A DNA stretch of 64,000 nt. Source: DATFQI01 sp963831105 (lineage in GTDB: Bacteria > Actinomycetota > Thermoleophilia > Solirubrobacterales > Solirubrobacteraceae). Below are positions 61,113 to 64,000 of the stretch, one piece after another. The DNA lies in assembly GCA_963831105.1 (NCBI GenBank), contig CAWHOS010000004.1:62001-126000 (forward strand), read 5' to 3'. The stretch's first letter is position 1, and each line of letters starts with the position of its first letter. The notes below the pieces were generated by a model that had not been told where the DNA came from, did not search any database, and worked only from the letters and a program-made list of their open reading frames with translations. The position numbers and the translations under genes are program-made.

Positions 61113-61423
61113 GCGAGGAGGATGCCAAGTCGCGGGCAGCCAGGGCGTTCCTGATCGCGACGGTTCGCGCGTCTCATCGCTGCCCGGAGCTGGACAGCCG
61201 TGTAGCAACCGCCCCCCGACAAGCCCAGCACGACCGTGAGAGCTTCCAGGACGCCGGAGTCCGTGGCCTTCCATCCAATTCCGGCAAGGATCGCGACGGC
61301 CAGGAGCGTCCAGGTCGCGACCAGCAACCGCTGACTGCTCTCCTCCCTGAAGGCCACCCCAGGACGAAAGAACGGCGTCCAGCGACTCCCGCGGGGGCGT
61401 ACGTCGTTAGGGCCTCCGTTCAT
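61040..61423 (-). CDS. Small membrane protein behind the RHS gene
   Basis: 127 residues as read: basic N-terminus (RPRGSRWTPFF), two predicted transmembrane helices (LLVATWTLLAVAILAGIGW and VLEALTVVLGLSGGGCY), then a basic tail. The last ~40 residues overlap the CoA-transferase gene and look unnatural, so the true end may be earlier or a base may be miscalled. The ATG lies 3 bp after the RHS stop, implying coupling; it is a candidate immunity or helper protein. Confidence 0.55.
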   Translation of the reverse strand: MNGGPNDVRPRGSRWTPFFRPGVAFREESSQRLLVATWTLLAVAILAGIGWKATDSGVLEALTVVLGLSGGGCYTAVQLRAAMRRANRRDQERPGCPRLGILLAWRERCPPRAGPRRSSRTSARAPT

Positions 61424-61426
61424 GGC

Positions 61427-64000
61427 CTAGCCGAACGAGAATCCGAAGCTCGAGCCGATCTTGGGTCCGAGCCCGAAGCTCGCGCCGGTGTCCGAGTCGA
61501 AACCGACGCATACGAACGCACACGCCTGGCCTTGCACCGTCATCTTGTGGCCGTCGTACTCACCCGTGTACTCGCCTGCGGACATGCCGCCCCCGCTCCC
61601 GATGCTGATGCTGACGCTTCCACTCTCTTCTCGCCAAGACTGCGCACCTGTGTAGTTGCGGCTGGCCGAGTAGCCGAATGGTCCCGCATCCACGTCCCAG
61701 TACGTGCCGGTCAGACCCGAGGGGTCAGCGAGGTTGATGGGGTCGCCGCCGACGTACATGTAGCGGTTGCTCTGGCGCAGGTCCGCGTTCTGGTCGAGCG
61801 GGTCGCGCTGGGACCAGCGGCCCGTGCGGGGGTCGTAGTAGCGCTCGCCCATCTTGTACAGGCCGCGCTGCACCGTGGCGTCGGCCGCCGGGAAGCGGTC
61901 GAACCATGCTCCGGCGAATCGCCATGGCGTGTCTGATGAGCCGGTCTTGAGGGTCACGTTGCCGTAGGGGTCGTACCGGAAGCGGGCGGTCACCATGCCG
62001 GTGGCGACGGTCTTGCTCGCGTCGGCGAGTGCCACGACCGAGCCCGGATGGCCGTCGAGGATGAAGTACTCCTTCGCTCCGTTCGGCTTGCGCTGCGAGA
62101 GCAGCGAGCCGTCGGGTGCGCGGGTGAAGTACGTCTTGCCCGCGGCGAGCGCGTCGCCGGTGCCGACCGTCGCCACGTTGGCCCACCCGATCCCCAGCTG
62201 GCCGTGCAGGAACGAGGTCCCGCCTGACGTGAGCCGCTCGCTCTGCCCGGTGCCGGCGTAGGTCTGCGTCTGACCGGCCGTGCCGCTCGGCGTGATCGTG
62301 GCGGTCCGGTTGCGCTCCTCGTAGCTCAGCTGGTAGCGGCCGGACGCGTTGACGAGGTTGCCCGCGTCGTCGTGATCGAAGTCCACCCCGCCCGACGGCA
62401 CGCTCGAGCAGGCGCCCGCCGGGGTGCCTGAGGCCTCCCAGCAGAGCTGATCGCGCGAGTTCACGCGGTACGTCGTCACCGCGCCGTTGTGGATCTTCTT
62501 GACGAGGTTCGACGCGTTGTCGTACTCGTACTGCCAGCGGTCGACCTGGGTCGCGCTGCCGTTGCGGTCGAAGTCGCAGTCGTCGGCGTTGCCGGTCACC
62601 CTCGCGTCGACGAGCCGGCCCAGCGTGTCGTACTCCCAGTCGATGCAGCGGTTGCGCTCGCGATCGCGGGCGAACTCGCGCAGCGAGCCGTTCGCCGTGC
62701 TCGTGTCGTCCGTGTCCTTGTACGCGTACTCGAACCGCTCGATCCTCGCGCCCGCCGAGTCGACCGCGCGAAGCACCTGGAGCCTGCCCTCGGAGTCGTA
62801 GTCGCGGTCGATGAGCACCTTCGCCGAGCTCGGGCTCGTGCAGCTCGCCGGCTCGATCCGGATCGCCGTCAGCCGCCGGTGCTCTCTGCCGTGCTCGAAG
62901 CAGGTCAGCTTCCCGTCGCCGTCGGTCACGGAGCGCATCAGATCGCGCTCGTCGAACGTCGACGTGGTCGTCCGGCCACCCTCCGCATGCGTCTCGAGGT
63001 TGCCGTTGAGGTCATAGGCGTACGCCTGGACGGCCTGGCCGCCCCGGGACTCCCCGACCATCCGGTTGAGGTTGTCGATCCCGTAGCTCGTCACGACGTC
63101 GGCACCGGTGCCGCGCTTGTCGGTGACCGACGTGACGTTGCCGTTGCGGTCGTAGACGAAGGAGACCGCGTCGCCCGACGCGTACGTGACCTTCACGATG
63201 CGGTCCAGCTTGTCGTAGTCGTAGTTGGCCGTCTTGCCGCGCCCGTCCGTCCGCACGTCGAGCCGGCTGGCGTCGTCGTAGGTGAACGACTCGTTCTTCA
63301 ACGGCGAGCTCGTCTCCCCTGAGCCGGGCAGGTACTCGATCCGCTCGACCTCGCGCTCGGCCGTGTAGTGGTAGTCGGTCGTGACCCGCTCGCTGCCCTG
63401 GTCGCGGATCACCTTGTCGAGCGTGCCGTCGTCGTTGCGCGGCAACTCGATCCGCCCCGCCTCGGCGGCCGTCATCCCGGTCGAGTTGTTCTGGATCGAC
63501 ACGAGGTCCTGCCTGCCGACGGCGGTGTTGTAGGCGAAATCGGTGTGGTTCCCGCGCGCATCGGTGGATCGCGTGGGGTAGTTGGGCGCACCCCCGTCGC
63601 CGTAGGTCAGCCTGCTCGTCATGCCCCCACGCGTCGTCTCGGACAGGTTCTCGCGGCGTTGTCGTAGGTGAAGGAGGTCGTCTCGCCCGAGGTGAACGAG
63701 TTCACGTTGCCCGTCGGGTCGAAGCCGCGGCTCATCTTCTGGCCGTTGACCGAGCTGTCGTTGAGGTTGGGATCCGGGGCGCGCGAGTACTTCACGCGAT
63801 CCTCGTCGTTGGTCACGTAGCGCCAGTCGGCGTTGAGGGTCCCGGTGTGCCGGGCGCCTCGCAGCACCGTGACGTCCCCGTCCTCGCTGGGCTGGGAGAC
63901 CGATTGGTTGTAGGAGAAGCCGATCGTCGGGCGCCGCCCGGCCCCGTCGGCGGGCCGGATGACGCTGGTCACGCGGTGATAGGCCGGTGCCGAGGTCTCG
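61427..64000 (-). CDS. RHS/YD-repeat protein, C-terminal part (one frameshift; runs off right edge)
   Basis: More than 850 residues. Repeated YD motifs (FTYDDASRLDVRTDGRG, YDYDKLDRIVKVTY, VYDRNGNVTSVTDKRG, YAYDLNGNLETHAEGG, YDSEGRLQVLRA) form the shell-building beta strands. The conserved core end is RYDPYGNV, YYDPRTGRWSQRDPLD and NRYMYVGGDPINLADPSGL. A ~98-residue variable tail follows, rich in Gly/Ser with two Cys (QACAFVCVGFDSDTG). One break near 63650 (one lost base). Probably secreted; toxin or surface protein. Confidence 0.9.
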   Translation of the reverse strand, partial: RDLGTGLSPRDQRHPARRRGRAAPDDRLLLQPIGLPAQRGRGRHGAARRPAHRDPQRRLALRDQRRGSREVLARPGSQPQRQLGQRPEDEPRLRPDGQRELVHLGRDDLLHLRQRRENLSETTRGGMTSRLTYGDGGAPNYPTRSTDARGNHTDFAYNTAVGRQDLVSIQNNSTGMTAAEAGRIELPRNDDGTLDKVIRDQGSERVTTDYHYTAEREVERIEYLPGSGETSSPLKNESFTYDDASRLDVRTDGRGKTANYDYDKLDRIVKVTYASGDAVSFVYDRNGNVTSVTDKRGTGADVVTSYGIDNLNRMVGESRGGQAVQAYAYDLNGNLETHAEGGRTTTSTFDERDLMRSVTDGDGKLTCFEHGREHRRLTAIRIEPASCTSPSSAKVLIDRDYDSEGRLQVLRAVDSAGARIERFEYAYKDTDDTSTANGSLREFARDRERNRCIDWEYDTLGRLVDARVTGNADDCDFDRNGSATQVDRWQYEYDNASNLVKKIHNGAVTTYRVNSRDQLCWEASGTPAGACSSVPSGGVDFDHDDAGNLVNASGRYQLSYEERNRTATITPSGTAGQTQTYAGTGQSERLTSGGTSFLHGQLGIGWANVATVGTGDALAAGKTYFTRAPDGSLLSQRKPNGAKEYFILDGHPGSVVALADASKTVATGMVTARFRYDPYGNVTLKTGSSDTPWRFAGAWFDRFPAADATVQRGLYKMGERYYDPRTGRWSQRDPLDQNADLRQSNRYMYVGGDPINLADPSGLTGTYWDVDAGPFGYSASRNYTGAQSWREESGSVSISIGSGGGMSAGEYTGEYDGHKMTVQGQACAFVCVGFDSDTGASFGLGPKIGSSFGFSFG

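Overview
The window is very GC-rich DNA (strong G/C bias at third codon positions, many GTG starts, GTGA/ATGA overlaps between neighbouring genes) and looks like a chromosomal segment of an actinobacterium. The mix of a Streptomyces-like gas vesicle cluster, MocR/YczE pair, SigB/SigF-type sigma factor and RTX-like secreted protein would fit a soil Thermoleophilia (Solirubrobacter/Conexibacter-like), but that class assignment is inference. No tRNA, rRNA, CRISPR array, insertion sequence or integrase was recognised.

Layout. 0-7.4 kb: end of an ECF sigma factor, small enzymes, and a minus-strand glycogen block (phosphotransferase, glgC, glgA, an enolase-superfamily gene). 7.4-12 kb: a winged-helix regulator, a yczE/mocR divergent pair, an NMO-type flavoenzyme and a secreted RTX-like protein. 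12-20.2 kb: sugar metabolism (GH13 enzyme, sugar-binding lipoprotein, GH3 beta-glucosidase), with an RraA-like/aminotransferase pair and a GntR regulator between. 20.2-29.7 kb: a Met/His-rich membrane protein under a CsoR-like palindrome, amidase, sulfurtransferase, hydrolase, GH2 beta-galactosidase, SDR and CrtI-like oxidoreductase. 29.8-34.5 kb: SigB/SigF-type sigma factor next to an uncharacterised redox neighbourhood (CDGSH protein, haem-oxygenase-like diiron protein, YbdK-type ligase, methyltransferase). 34.5-39.7 kb: a leucine/isovalerate-type operon (acyl-CoA dehydrogenase, biotin carboxylase, carboxyltransferase) divergent from a TetR gene across a 39-bp operator. 39.8-45.8 kb: regulators, a dioxygenase, an AbrB-type membrane protein, a second TetR divergon and an orphan histidine kinase. 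45.8-52 kb: a 14-gene gas vesicle locus, all minus strand, with gvpA, gvpG, gvpO, gvpJ-like, a short gvpA-family gene, three gvpF/L, gvpK, and five poorly understood accessory genes behind a SigB-type promoter. 52.2-64 kb: lipoate ligase family, degenerate deacetylase, MOSC, two HIT proteins, a phosphoesterase, a STAS protein, a GNAT-acyl-CoA synthetase fusion with a CoA-transferase, and an RHS-repeat protein running off the right end.

A caution runs through the annotation. About 38 single-base frameshifts break 15 otherwise conserved genes, in patches (3.9-10.3, 31.7, 36.1-38.8, 43.5, 50.7-51.3 and 56.1-63.7 kb), while 10.4-31.6 kb is clean. Nearly all are repaired by removing one C or G at a C/G run. 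I read these as consensus errors rather than decay, and annotate each broken gene as one CDS with the break positions.
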